From CAVTWJ01 sp963849485 (GTDB lineage Bacteria; Oederibacteriota; Muellerivitia; Muellerivitales; Muellerivitaceae): DNA of 64,000 bases. This document shows positions 51,437 through 61,847 of this stretch, piece after piece. The stretch is from positions 18,493 through 82,492 of the forward strand of contig CAWKIF010000162.1 in assembly GCA_963849485.1 (NCBI GenBank). Reading direction: 5' to 3'. How positions within the stretch are numbered: position 1 is the stretch's first letter; the number at the start of each line of letters is the position of its first letter. Made by a program: the position numbers and the translations under genes. A model generated the notes under the pieces. It was not told the DNA's origin. It was given only the letters and a program-made list of their open reading frames with translations, and ran no database searches.

Positions 51437-52390
51437 ATGATTGAGGGATTGAATCGCAGGGGGTTTCTGCAACTGGGCTTGGCGGCCGGGGCGGCGGCTA
51501 TGATGCCGCGGTGGATGAAGGCCAGGCTCCGTCGCAGCCGGACCGGGTGGTGCGGGGACGCGCCGCGGCGCTGAGTGCGCCGATCACAACGACCAAACTT
51601 TACGACAATGTGTACCTGCTGAGTAACAACGTAGGCGGGAATATGGCGCTGCAGACTGGACCTGAGGGCAACATTCTGGTCGATTCGAGTTTTGCAACGG
51701 CGGCGCCGAAGATTCGCGAGGCAATTGCTCAGGTGAGCCACGACGCTCCCGATGAGCTGATCAACACCCATTGGCACTACGACCATACGGATGGTAACGA
51801 GGCGTTGCACGCGGCAGGCTTCGCGATCTATTGCCCACCGCAAGACGCGGGAACGGATGTCCACGGCGCAGGAGATTGCCTTCTTCAATCGTCATGCCAG
51901 CCTCGCCGGCAGCGGCTCTGCCCTCGATTACATTCGACGAGTCCATGCATGCCTGGCACAACGGGGACTCGCTGGATCTGGTGCATTTCGATCCGGCGCA
52001 CACGGACACAGACATCTACATTCACTTCCACAACGCCAATGTTCTGCACACCGGCGATATATGGTTTAACAACCGGTATCCGTTCATCGACGAAGCAACG
52101 GGCGGAAATATCGGAGGAATGATCAAAGGGGCGGAGAAGGCCCTGGCTATCGCGGACCAGGGCACAAAGATCATTCCCGGGCATGGCCCGCTTGGCTCAA
52201 AGGCGGATCTCCAGAAATACCGCGACGTTCTGGCCGCGGTTCGCGACAAGGTGGCTGCCCTGAAAGCGGCCGGGAGAGCGAGCAGGAGGCCATGGCGAAG
52301 AAGCCTACGGCGGATTTCGACGACGCGTGGGGCAAAGGGTTCATGAATGGCGATTTGTTCACCGGAATCGTCTATCGCACGACTTTAGGA
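51437..52390 (+). CDS. Tat-exported MBL-fold metallo-hydrolase, frameshifted
   Basis: From ATG 51437 the first ~20 residues are a Tat signal (RRGFLQLGLAAGAAAMM). In other frames follow TTTKLYDNVYLLSNNVGGNMAL, the zinc motif INTHWHYDHTDGNEALH (HxHxDH), NANVLHTGDIWF and IIPGHGP, the standard metallo-beta-lactamase metal ligands. At least three indels (near 51,550, 51,850 and 52,290) split the frame. The last homologous part ends FTGIVYRTTLG just before recR. Substrate unknown; the subgroup contains periplasmic hydrolases. The exact stop cannot be fixed because of the frame errors. Confidence 0.78.
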
Positions 52391-52396
52391 GACGCA

Positions 52397-52995
52397 ATGT
52401 GTGACCACGTTACGCCGAACCGATGGCCCGGTTGATTGAAGAGTTGAAGAAGCTGCCCGGCGTGGGCACCAAGAGCGCCCAGCGGTTCGCTTTTCACATC
52501 CTGCGCTCGACGGACGACGATGCGGCGGCGCTGGCCGAAGCGGTGCGCGGCCTGAAGGGAGCCTGCGTCTCTGCTCCATCTGCAACAACGTTACCGACGT
52601 CGATCCTTGCGCCTACTGCGCCAGCCCAACGCGCAACCAGCGCCTGGTCTGCGTGGTGGAGGAGCCGACCAGCATTGCGGCCGTTGAGCGGAGCCGCGGG
52701 TACCAGGGGGTCTACCACGTGTTGCACGGCACACTCTCGCCCCTACACGGGGTGGGGCCGGACCAGCTGCGGACGGGGACGCTGGTGGCGCGGGTGGAGC
52801 GGGGAGAGGTGGACGAGGTGATTCTGGCGACCAGCCCGACGCTGGAGGGCGAGGCGACAGCTAATTGGCTGGCGGCGGCGTTGCGAAGGCGGGGTAAGGA
52901 TTACACGAATTGCAACGGGCGTGCCTGCCGGCAGCGACATTGAATATGCCGATGAGGTGACGATGGCGCGGGCAATGGAGGGGCGGCGAGCTTAG
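52397..52995 (+). CDS. recR: Recombination mediator RecR (several frameshifts)
   Basis: ATG at 52397 with AGGAGA upstream; correcting one base gives MCDHVYAEPMARLIEELKKLPGVGTKSAQRFAF. Further segments in changing frames are CSICNNV...CAYC (the Cys4 zinc finger), RLVCVVEEPTSIAAVERS (Toprim), YHVLHGTLSPLHGVGPDQL, and the end IEYADEVTMARAMEGRR with TAG at 52995. At least three indels (near 52,413, 52,565 and 52,910). RecR joins RecF/RecO in loading RecA. Not the same organism as the recF at 22,509. Confidence 0.88.
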
Positions 52996-53105
52996 GAAGG
53001 AATGCGATCCAGTTGCGAGGAGGCCCGACTGCTTCGCTCCCTCCAGAGGAACACGGGCCATTTCACCGCGCCCCTACTGGGCTCGAGGCTGATTTTGGGC
53101 TTGTA

Positions 53106-53167
53106 CCCAGGACTGCGCTTCGCTTGTCCTGGGCTATTATCCTTCGGCCCCTCCGGGGCGTTTTTTT
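53106..53167 (+). terminator. Hairpin pair with terminator after recR
   Basis: First, CCCAGGAC...GTCCTGGG (53106-53132, 8-bp stem). Then GGCCCC-T-CCGGGGCG followed by seven T (53145-53167), a typical Rho-independent terminator on the plus strand. Similar hairpins recur in Acidobacteriota intergenic DNA. Confidence 0.7.
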
Positions 53168-53186
53168 AAGGTGCGGAATGTTCATT

Positions 53187-53654
53187 TCAGGCGTAACCCG
53201 CTGGGGGCGGGTCAAGATGCTCATGATGACAGCAAAGATGGGACAAACCGGAGAGGAATTTCGCACTCGAGGGAGGTGTTCCGTTAGCGCGCAGTTTGGT
53301 CAGCAGGTCCTGGGGGTGGACGGGTTTGGCCAGGATCTCGAACTCATAGCCCTGGGTGCGGGCCTTTTCAAGCAAATCGGCGGTGGCGGCCTGCCCGGAA
53401 AAGAGCAGAATCTTGATTCGCGGCAGCAGTTCCCTGATCCGGATTGCCGCGTCGATTCCGTTCAGATCGTCCATGATGACGTCTGAGATGAGCATGTCGG
53501 GCTCAAAAGTGGACGCAAGTTCCACTGCTTTTTCGCCGGAGTAAACGGCACGGGCATTGAAGCCGCTTTGGTTGAGTATCATGGCCAGCGTGTCGGCGAT
53601 CACCCGTTCGTCGTCGGCAACAAGAACCTTGGGTTTGGCGTTTTTTTCCGGCAT
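53187..53654 (-). CDS. Single-domain response regulator (receiver only)
   Basis: About 155 residues from ATG 53654; a start at 53690 is also possible. The receiver domain is complete: VLVADDERVIADTLAMIL, phosphoacceptor Asp in DMLISDVIMDDLNG, LLFSG, and the conserved Lys in ILAKPVHPQDLL. After the domain comes a short tail without an output domain. It would act through phosphotransfer or partner binding. No kinase gene is adjacent. Convergent with recR. Confidence 0.85.
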   Translation of the reverse strand: MPEKNAKPKVLVADDERVIADTLAMILNQSGFNARAVYSGEKAVELASTFEPDMLISDVIMDDLNGIDAAIRIRELLPRIKILLFSGQAATADLLEKARTQGYEFEILAKPVHPQDLLTKLRANGTPPSSAKFLSGLSHLCCHHEHLDPPPAGYA

Positions 53655-53986
53655 ACTCTCAGGGACGCATTTTCTGGAGGACGCTTGCATTTTGTCCGCA
53701 GGGATAGTGTACGAGACTTGGCGGCTTTGAAGAAAGCTCAAATGGCCGCCGCAGCGCTTTTCTGGCGCACCGTATTGCTGGGATGATACGCTCGGTTCGG
53801 AGACTAGCGACCGGCGTTCAAGGGGCGAACCCAGGTGCGGCGAGACAATTGCAGTTGCCTTTGAGAAGATCACAAGCTGGTTGCAGCCGGCACGAATTCA
53901 TCTGGCAGCAATCCGGCAATCATACACTTGAAAACAACAACCGGCCGCAAAATTTCCCAAGGCGGACCCCAACCGGAGAATCTCGT

Positions 53987-55369
53987 ATGCAGGAAGCGGT
54001 TATCCCTACACCGGGCCAGACTCCGGCCCCGGCCCCAACTGTCGAGGCAATCATACGCGCCGAACATATTGAAAAGTATTATGCGCAGCCCAGCGCGAAC
54101 CGGATCCAGGTCATTTCGTCCACCGACCTTTCGGTTGTGCCGGGAGAGATTCTGGCATTGCTTGGTCCTTCCGGGTCAGGCAAGTCAACCATGTTGCGCA
54201 TGTTGACGGGGCTTTCCACCCCGTCGGCCGGACAGGTCTACTGGCACGAGAAGCCGATTGCCGATGCGGAGATCAACGTCTCGATCGTCTTCCAGAGTTT
54301 TGCGTTGTTTCCATGGCTTACGGTGCTGGAAAACGTGGAGGCCCCGTTGCAGGCCCGCGGCGTAAGCCCGAACGAGCGCCGCGAACGCAGCATGAAAATG
54401 CTGGACACGGTTGGACTGGACGGATTTGAAGGCGCGTATCCCAAGGAACTTCCGGCGGGATGAAGCAGCGGGTGGGGTTTGCCCGGGCGCTGGTGGTGGA
54501 ACCCGAAGTGCTGTTCATGGATGAGCCCTTCAGCGCGCTGGACGTTTTGACTGCGGAGAACCTGCGCAGCGAACTTCTTGAGTTGTGGGCCAACAAGACC
54601 ATGCCGACGAAGGCCGTGTTTATTGTTACGCACAACATTGAAGAGGCAGTGCTGCTGGCCGACCGAATTATTGTACTGGGACGCAACCCCGGGCACATCC
54701 GCACCGACTTCAAGGTGCAGTTGGCGCAGCCGCGGGATCGCAAATCCGAACCGTTCACAAGCCTTGTGGACTACATCTACAAAGTGCTTACCAAGCCCGA
54801 CACGGCTCCCACCGACGCGCCCGGTCATCAAATCCGGCGCCCGGGTTCGCGATCAGCGGCAGATGCACTACCAGATGCTGCCGCATGCGCGCCCCGGCGG
54901 CATGGCCGGCCTGCTGGAATTGCTTCTGGACAAGGGCGGACGCGACGATATTTACCGTTTGGCCGACGACCTGGCGTTCGAGATCGACGATCTGCTGCCC
55001 ATTGTGGATGCGGCCCAACTGCTTGGATTCCTGAAGATTGACGAAGGCGACGCGGCGATTACGCCCAGCGGCACAGAGTTTGCCAACTCCGAAATTCTCC
55101 GCCAGAAAGAGCTGTTCCGCGACGCCGCCGTGGAGCACGTGCTGCTGCTGCGTCAGATCGGCGCGCGCTGGAATCGAAGAGCGACCACACCGTGCCGGAG
55201 GACTTTTTCCTGGACATGATCGACGAGCAGTTCAGCGAGGAAGAAAGCCTGCGGCAGATGGAGACTGCGGTGGCCTGGGGACGTTACGCGGAGCTGTTCG
55301 ATTTTGACGCGGGGCGACGCCGCTTCGTGCTGCCGGACGCGCCCGAAGAGGAGATTGCTGACAGTGAGG
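53987..55369 (+). CDS. NitT/TauT-type ABC transporter ATPase with AAA-associated C-terminal domain (frameshifted)
   Basis: ATG 53987 with GGAGA upstream. Walker A ALLGPSGSGKSTMLRML, Q-loop IVFQSFALFPWLTVLENVEAPL, signature SGGMKQRVGFARAL (split by a one-base loss at ~54,460), Walker B EVLFMDEPFSALD, H-loop FIVTHNIEEAV. The nitrate/sulfonate/taurine-type ATPase is followed by a ~130-residue winged-helix-like AAA-associated domain with HARPGGMAGLLELLLDKGGRDDIYRLADDL, as in an ABC-family seen in Acidobacteria. Further frame changes near 54,830 and 55,170. The stop lies near the start of the permease gene. Confidence 0.8.
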
Positions 55370-57114
55370 ATGCCAGTGAACCTTCAGCACCCTCTCGCGA
55401 GAACGGTCGTCACCACCCGCACCGGCCATTTCTCATCGACCTGGGCGTTGCTGCATGTGGCCTGGCAATCTTCTTTGCCATCGTCAGCACGGGCACAGTA
55501 CTGGTTGAGCAAGCCGGCGCCGATCGCCGATATCTCTCACTCGATCAGCGCCCTGCCGGTCTACGCCTTCTACTCGATCGTGCGCATTGGAATTGCATAC
55601 CTGCTCAGCCTGATCTTCGCCATCGCCTACGGCTATATTGCCGCCTACAATCGGCGAATCGAACCCTGGATGGTGGCCGTACTTGACATCCTGCAGTCCA
55701 TCCCCGTGCTAAGCTTTTTGCCTCCAGTCGTCCTTTTCATGGTCGCGCTGATTCCTGGGCACCAGTTGGGAATCGAGATGGCAGTCATCCTGCTCATTTT
55801 TACGGGACAAGTATGGAACCTGGCCTTCAGTTTCTATTCCTCACTCAAGTCGATCCCCCGGGAGATGGTTGAGGCCTCGCGAATCTACCGTTACTCCGCC
55901 TGGCAGCGCTTCTGGCAGCTTGAGATGCCGTACGCGGCGATCGGACTGTATGGAACTCGATCGTCTCCGTCGCCGGAGGATGGTTCGCGCTGATCGCCTG
56001 CGAAATTTCCCCCTTCGCAAATTACACCTACCAGCTCCCAGGGATTGGCAGCTACCTCCAAGTGGCCACCGATTCCGGCGATTACAGGGCACTGATGCGG
56101 CATCGGCACGGTGATCGTGATCGTGGTCGCCACCGATCAGTTGGTGTGGCGCCCATTGATTGCCTGGAGCGACAAGTTCAAATTTGAATCGGTGGAGTCC
56201 GCCGATCGCGTCAGTTCGCCGATTCTGGCTCTACTGCGGCGTTCCAACTTGCTCAGTTCCCTTCCCAGCCGTGGCTGGGCAGGCATTGAAGAGCCTATTT
56301 ATCGCAGGCTTTCCCGCACCCTGGAGTGCCGGGTGGTCCACCCCGTTCACGAGGAAAAACCAACCGTCCCTCCTTCGCACTGTATGCGCTTGCCGTCGCG
56401 GCAGTCGGCGTCGTGGGCTGGGGAGCGTTGCAGGCCATCGTGATGCTCAAAACGGTTACCTGGCCTGACATGAAGCTGCTGCTCGAAGGCGCTGGCGCCA
56501 CCTTCGGGCGTGTCAATGCCGCCTTGCTCATCTCCGCTTTGTGGACCGTTCCGGTCGGCGTCGCCATCGGCCTCAATCCGCGTCTGTCGCGCATTGTGCA
56601 GCCCACGGCTCAGGTGCTGGCATCCATCCCTGCAACGGCATTCTTCCCTATTATTCTGATTGGCCTGGTCAAGATTGGCGGCGGACTGGGGATTGGTTCT
56701 ATTGCGCTCATGCTGCTGGGCACGCAATGGTACATCCTGTTCAACGTTATTGCCGGAGCTATGTCCATCCCCTCCGATCTGCGTGAGGTGTCGTCGCTGT
56801 TTCACTTCACGCGGTGGCAACGATGGACGAAACTCATTCTTCCCGGAATCTTTCCCTACCTCATCACCGGAATGGTCACGGCATCCGGAGGAGCGTGGAA
56901 CGCCTCGGTCTACGCCGAATACTCTCACCTGAAAGACAGCACGCTGCAAACCATTGGCCTGGGCTCTGAGATCAGCTCCGCGACGGACACGGGGCGGTTT
57001 CCGATCATTCTGCTCGCTACGATCTTTATTTCGCTGATGGTGGTTACCATGAATCGGCTGGTATGGCGGCGGCTTTACCGGCTGGCGGAGACGCGGTACA
57101 AGCTTGAGGGGTGA
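55370..57114 (+). CDS. Double-domain ABC transporter permease (frameshifted)
   Basis: Starts at ATG 55370 within or just after the ATPase gene. Two BPD_transp_1 domains are fused: the first with SIPVLSFLPPVVLFMVALIP and YSSLKSIPREMVEASRIYRYS (EAA loop), the second with ASIPATAFFPIILIGLVKIGGG and IPSDLREVSSLFHFTRWQRWTKLILPGIFPYLITG (EAA loop). It ends LVWRRLYRLAETRYKLEG with TGA at 57114. At least three indels (near 55,490, 55,950 and 56,330-56,400). About 580 residues when repaired. No substrate-binding protein is next to it. Confidence 0.8.
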
Positions 57115-57257
57115 GACCCGTCCGGTTGAGTCGATCCGTTGATAACGAGAGATGGATTACGTGCGGATTTCGCAGAAACCGTTCGGAGAGAGCGGTACCA
57201 TGCACGTGCCGCCACTCTCAACTTGCCAGACCTGGGACGCGCGCCGATAATCGGTTC

Positions 57258-57791
57258 ATGGCAACTCTGCCCAACCCCGAAGAACTCTGGACCGTACGGG
57301 AATACCTCCGGACGAGCTGGAGCCCGGACCGCGAACTCGTGGATGGACGGATCGAGGAGCGAAACTTGGGCGAGAAAGATCACTCCATCCTTCAGCGGTA
57401 TCTCACGGTGCTTTTCGCAATCAAGCGGGCGGAGTGGGGTGTTGAGGTTTTTCCCGAGCTTCGCACGCAGACCAAGGCCAGGAATTTCCGGGTTCCCGAT
57501 GTGCTTGTGGTGCGGGCGGGAGAAAAATTCGAGCGCTATGTCACGCAGCCGCCTATGATTGCGGTCGAGATTCTGTCGCCTGAAGATTCGCTTGGCGCGA
57601 TGGAGAAAAAGGCCGCCGAGTATCGTCTCTTCGGTGCGGAGAACATTTGGATCATCGATACCAACCCGCGGATCGCATATAAATATACTTCCACCGGACT
57701 TGAAGAGGTCCACACAGGCGAACTAACCGTGCCGGAGACGCCGATTCGCGTGGTGCTGAGTGAGATGTTTGCGGAGTTGGATCGGTTCTAG
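57258..57791 (+). CDS. Uma2-family (DUF820) putative endonuclease
   Basis: 177 residues from ATG 57258, no frameshift. It matches the Uma2 pattern: N-terminal SPDRELVDGRIEER, central FRVPDVLVV (PD of the PD-(D/E)xK fold) and IAVEILSPED (second acidic residue), with the Lys nearby in KKAAEY. Uma2 proteins are abundant in Cyanobacteria and Acidobacteria and are presumed nucleases of unknown role. It sits between the intact 3' end of the permease gene and a degenerate copy of that 3' end. Confidence 0.85.
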   Translation: MATLPNPEELWTVREYLRTSWSPDRELVDGRIEERNLGEKDHSILQRYLTVLFAIKRAEWGVEVFPELRTQTKARNFRVPDVLVVRAGEKFERYVTQPPMIAVEILSPEDSLGAMEKKAAEYRLFGAENIWIIDTNPRIAYKYTSTGLEEVHTGELTVPETPIRVVLSEMFAELDRF

Positions 57792-57811
57792 GGCATTAGC
57801 GCGGATGACTG

Positions 57812-57976
57812 AGCGATCGAAACCATTGGACTGGGCACGCAAATTGACGCCGCCGACAGCCGGCGTTTTCCATCCTGCTGCTGGCGACAATTTTTATCTT
57901 GCTGACGCTGTTTGCCATGAATTGTCTGGTATGGCGGCGGCTCTACCGGCTGGCTGAGACGCGGTATAAACTTTAG
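57812..57976 (+). pseudogene. Degenerate duplicate of the permease 3' end
   Basis: Translated with one frame correction this reads ETIGLGTQIDAADS, RFPSILLLATIFILLTLFAMN, CLVWRRLYRLAETRYKL then TAG. It parallels the end of the permease upstream (QTIGLGSEIS..., RFPIILLATIFISL..., LVWRRLYRLAETRYKL). No start or upstream domain is present. It is probably the remnant of a tandem permease copy. Confidence 0.75.
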
Positions 57977-58008
57977 GGTTAGTTGAAGCGGCTGTCGGAG
58001 AGTTTCTT

Positions 58009-59070
58009 ATGATTCGCGTGGGTTTGGTGGGGTTCGGTATGGCGGGGCGGGTCTTTCATGGGCCGCTGCTCTCTTCGGTCGAGGGGTTGGAGCTGGCGGC
58101 GGTGGTCGAGCGCAGTTCCTCGAACGCCATCCAGCGATACCCGGGAATTACAACCTACCGCTCGCTTGAAGCTATGCTGGGGGATTCGTCGCTTGGTCTG
58201 TTTGTTGTGGCCACCCCGAGCGGGACCCACTTCGAGGTTGCGCGGCAGATTCTGGCGGCCGGCAAGGACGTGGTGGTGGATAAGCCTATGTCCACAACGT
58301 CGGCTGAAGTCGCCCAGTTGATCTCGCTCGCCGCGGCGCGGAATGTTCACCTGATTCCCTTCTTTAACCGCAGATGGGACAGCGATTTCCTGACGATCCA
58401 GAAACTACTTCACGAAGGCTCGCTGGGCCGCCTGGTTAGCTTCGAGTCACGATTCGACCGTTGGCGACCCAATCCCCCGTCTGACCGGCTTTGGAAGGAA
58501 GACCCGTCGGTTGGCGGGGGCGTTCTGCTGGATCTGGGGACGCACATTACGGATCAGGCACTGGCGCTGTTCGGCAAGCCTGAGGCGATGGCCGCCGATG
58601 TGCGCTGCGAACGCGAGTGGGCGCGCGCAAACGACGCGTTCACGATTCGGCTACGCTATCCCGGATACACGGTGGTTCTAGGGGCCAACAGCCTTTCGTC
58701 ACCGCCCGGGCCTCGCTTTCATTTACGCGGCGCCAGGGGCAATTACTTGAAATTGGGTCTCGACCCGCAGGAGGCTGCGCTTAACAAGGTTACCCGCATC
58801 AGGGACGCGGACTGGGGTCAAGAACCGGCGGCTAACTGGGGCACGTTGAGCGTGGACGTGGACGGCGGAATGGTGACTCGGCCGGTTGCGCCGATCCCAG
58901 GTGACTACCGCCTTTACTATGCTGGGGTTCGCGATGCGCTTCTGGGTACGGGGCCTGCTCCGGTGGCGGCCCGAGATGCGTGGCGGGTGGCACGATTGCT
59001 GGAGTGGGCCGTGGAAAGTTCGGAGCAGCGGCGCGAGATTGTGTGCGACTGGCGAGGGGAGCCGGAATAA
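58009..59070 (+). CDS. Gfo/Idh/MocA-family oxidoreductase
   Basis: 353 residues, intact. N-terminal NAD(P)-binding GLVGFGMAGRVFHGPLL, the family motif GKDVVVDKPMSTTSAEV with the catalytic-region Lys, and GGGVLLDLGTHITDQALALFG carrying the catalytic His. These enzymes oxidise or reduce sugars and related compounds. The ATG has GGAGAG eight bases upstream. No neighbouring gene shows the substrate. The C-terminal domain is of normal length. Confidence 0.92.
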   Translation: MIRVGLVGFGMAGRVFHGPLLSSVEGLELAAVVERSSSNAIQRYPGITTYRSLEAMLGDSSLGLFVVATPSGTHFEVARQILAAGKDVVVDKPMSTTSAEVAQLISLAAARNVHLIPFFNRRWDSDFLTIQKLLHEGSLGRLVSFESRFDRWRPNPPSDRLWKEDPSVGGGVLLDLGTHITDQALALFGKPEAMAADVRCEREWARANDAFTIRLRYPGYTVVLGANSLSSPPGPRFHLRGARGNYLKLGLDPQEAALNKVTRIRDADWGQEPAANWGTLSVDVDGGMVTRPVAPIPGDYRLYYAGVRDALLGTGPAPVAARDAWRVARLLEWAVESSEQRREIVCDWRGEPE

Positions 59071-59321
59071 GCATTCGATTCGGCGGCCTTTGGCGGGTGT
59101 GAGGATTGGTTGCGCGGTCGACTTGCGCTCGGGTATGCTCGGGGACTGATAGCCATGCGCCTAGGAAGAAACAAAAATGCACGTTCAACCAAACAGGACG
59201 CCATGGTGTTCTGCGGGCTCCCACTCATCGGACAAAAACATCCGATGAATGGGGCACAGTTTCATCTGCTGCGGGTCGATACCACCGGTGGGGGACTAAC
59301 AGGTCATAAGGGTTTCGTCGA

Positions 59322-59735
59322 TTGTGGGTACAGACCAGGGAGCGCGCCGGGCGCTGGCTGATGCTTGTGGCTTGTATGGGGGTATCCGTATCCGCATCCG
59401 CCGCTACCTGCATTGGACCGCCTGCATTGGAGGGTCGCATCCACGACCATCCCAGCGCCGAAGCTTATGCGGCGATGGGCAACTGGTTCGCCAAGAACTC
59501 CCAACCTGAATGCGCAGTTGAGTCGTTCAAATCGTGGCTCGCAATCGAGCCGTCCTCTCCGAAGGCGCTCGATGGGCTGGCCCGGGCACTGATTGCTGCC
59601 GGAGATTACGACGCGGTGATTCGGCGGCTCCCTAAGGCGCCGCGGGATGAGAGCCTGATTCTCGACCTGTCGCTGGCTTACAGGAAAGCGGAGATGTTCT
59701 CGGAGTCCGCGCGAGTGTTGGCCACAATGCCGGCG
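59322..59735 (+). CDS. TPR-like secreted protein, N-terminal part, cut by join 2
   Basis: The protein begins with a basic stretch and a signal-like hydrophobic segment (LMLVACMGVSVSASAA), then a TPR-like helix repeat: AEAYAAMGNWFAKNSQPECAVESFKSWLAIEPSSPKALDGLARALIAAGDYDAVI. Homology seems to stop around SARVLATMPA (59,730) where unrelated DNA begins. The ORF's formal stop at 59822 is therefore an artefact. Start uncertain (TTG at 59322 or an internal ATG). 251 bp upstream show no gene. Confidence 0.55.
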
Positions 59736-59740
59736 ATCAT
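59725..59740. other. Inferred chimeric join 2 (Acidobacteriota-like to Verrucomicrobiota-like DNA)
   Basis: The TPR gene on the plus strand loses its continuation here, and the start of a different, minus-strand gene loses its continuation from the other side. Gene content changes to GT-C membrane proteins. Confidence 0.65.
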
Positions 59741-59791
59741 CACCGCCCAGAACAGCCAGCCCAATTTGAGATTGTTGTCGGTTTTTTCCAT
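59736..59791 (-). CDS. Membrane protein N-terminal fragment
   Basis: ATG at 59791 starts MEKTDNNLKLGWLFWAVMIAG, a short polar start followed by the beginning of a membrane helix. It runs into join 2 after ~18-22 codons. No family can be named from so little. 59,792-60,069 upstream holds no gene I can support; a weak minus-strand frame there is not convincing. Confidence 0.35.
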
Positions 59792-60069
59792 GTCTTTTCT
59801 TTCTGTCCAGTCGCCTGGTTAACCCCTGCGCTGCGTCCCCGTCTTTTGCTTGCCTTACCATCCCCGAAAGTTGCGTTCATTGGCTCGAAGTTATCTGCGC
59901 CGCCGGAGAACGGCGCCAGACAGATGAAATGTCGCAGTTTGAAGACTGCCGCCTTTTCATCTTGAACGAGCACATGCCAGTGACGATGAACCAGCGGGTG
60001 GAACGTTCCCACAATGATTCACCGGATCAATCTGAATCGTGCTGGTTTCAGCCAAATATTGGTCAATCT

Positions 60070-61777
60070 TCATTGGATCGGTAACCTGGAGAACCGCAGT
60101 ACGGTGAGGTTCTCAAGGTGGCTCACGGGGCCACCCACGGGTATTTCCATAATCTGCTTCTGCCGGGCATGATCCAGCAGCAGTATCGAAAATTGCGCAC
60201 TCCAGTAACCCATGTATGGCGGTAACCACCGTCGGGTTGACGGTCCGGCGGGGGCGGAGGCGGCGGCAATTGCCTGAGATCCACCGCGTTTATATATCTT
60301 ACTACCCAAACACTATTGCCGCGGCGCAAGACGTCGGTAATCTCATGCAGCACGGGAGCCATGGGACTCCTCCTGTTCAGCTTTTCCAATACCAGATCGT
60401 TACGATGCACCTTGTGTGAGTCAATCGGTGGCACTGTCACCCAATGGGCTTGGCCACGATAGTAGCGGTCGAACGTGACCCCTACCCACGGTTCTTGGAC
60501 TACAATCAAGTCACCCACGACGGCTTGTTGGCCAAGCGCGGCGGCAATGAGATCCACGTTACTCCGTCTCACGTGTGCTTCCTCCCAGGCAGATCCGCCC
60601 CACCACGCCATCGTCGTCACCATTAATCCGATGCGGAACAGCCCCCACGGGCGCAGCCGGGGCCGATTCGGCCCCAGGATTGCATCCAGTGAAATGGCGC
60701 AGAGAGTGAACATTTCAACGTAATACCACGGTTGCGTCAAAAAATGTAAACTGAGCAGAAAAGCCAGATGCCCCGCCGCCCCGAGGAGCATGCTCACGGC
60801 ACAGAATAGTGCCAGGTCGGCGCGGACCCGGGCAGTGGTCGCCGTGGCAACCTCCTGGTTCTGCGCCTGGCGCTCGCGTGCCCGCTGCATCACGAGTGCC
60901 ACAACTGTTCCGCCCAACAGAAGTACAATCCAAAGCCAGATCTCCGGACCATGAGGTCCTTCGGGGTGGGCGTTGCTCCGTGCCGTTACGGCTTCGCCGA
61001 GTTTATCCCACAAAGTTGAGAAATTGAAGAATGGCTCCCGGACCATCGGCACGTAAACTGAACCCCGGCGGATGATGGGCAAGTATGTCATCATGGATAC
61101 GCCGGATACGGCACCGATTCCCACCAAGGCCCCCAGCGTCTTCCACTGCCGTCGGCGAATTGTTACCATTGCTGCGCCAGCCAGCATCGCGCACAGGAAT
61201 ATCACGTCATAATAAACACAATGGGCAAAAAGGATGCAAACGAGACCGGCCCAAAGTCCCCGCGACCTCGACGGACGCTCCACCATTCGCCAGATCATTC
61301 CGAAGCTGATCACCAACAGGCAACTCGCCAGACCATAGGCCCGGTTCGCCCCCACGATGAAGATAAACGCCGGCAGACTTCCCAGCAGCGCAACGCTCAG
61401 GATCGGTGCGCGACCCCCAGTCCAACGCGAGCACAACCACAACGAAACGAGGAAGAACAGCCCCACGTACAGTCCCAGAACCCGGATGCCCGCGTCGCTG
61501 TCGCCATGCCGAGAAAGTTCCACCCGCGCAGAAGCAAAAGCCAGAGAGGTGGGAACGACTCGCAGGGCAGATTGTTCCACAGCTCCTTCAGGGTCGGCAT
61601 CTGCGCCATGTTGATGGAGTTGGTTTCATCACGCCATAACGGCCCGGCGCACATCGCCGTAAGCACCAGCAATAACGCCGAGAACGCTGTGCCCGCCAGC
61701 GCCAAAGCGGTTTCCACCTCCAGTTTTAGCAATCGCTTCGGAGATGCAGTTTGGCAGTTGGTTGGATGAACATTCAC
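60070..61777 (-). CDS. GT-C type membrane glycosyltransferase-like protein 1 (frameshifted)
   Basis: About 560 residues when joined. N-terminal part (GTG start at 61777) has a membrane helix then the acidic motif AGPLWRDETNSINMAQMPTLKELW, the D-E catalytic-type motif of ArnT/GT39-like proteins. Next, DSDAGIRVLGLYVGLFFLVSLWL and about nine further helices; a soluble end with PWVGVTFDRYYRGQAHWVTVPP, RRGNSVWVV. Frame breaks at ~61,480 and ~60,215; after the second the protein ends HLENLTVLRFSRLPIQ. The -WRDE- motif and soluble tail are repeated in the next gene, so they are paralogues. Confidence 0.7.
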
Positions 61778-61847
61778 GCGTTAATTAATGAATTGAATTA
61801 AATGCCCGCCCGCCATATGAAAGACAATGCTGAACATCAAACCGCAG

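Noticed and set aside
59740..60012. 90-codon minus-strand ORF just after join 2
   Set aside because: Its 3' part is an out-of-frame shadow of the membrane-protein start at 59791, and the rest shows no family signature.
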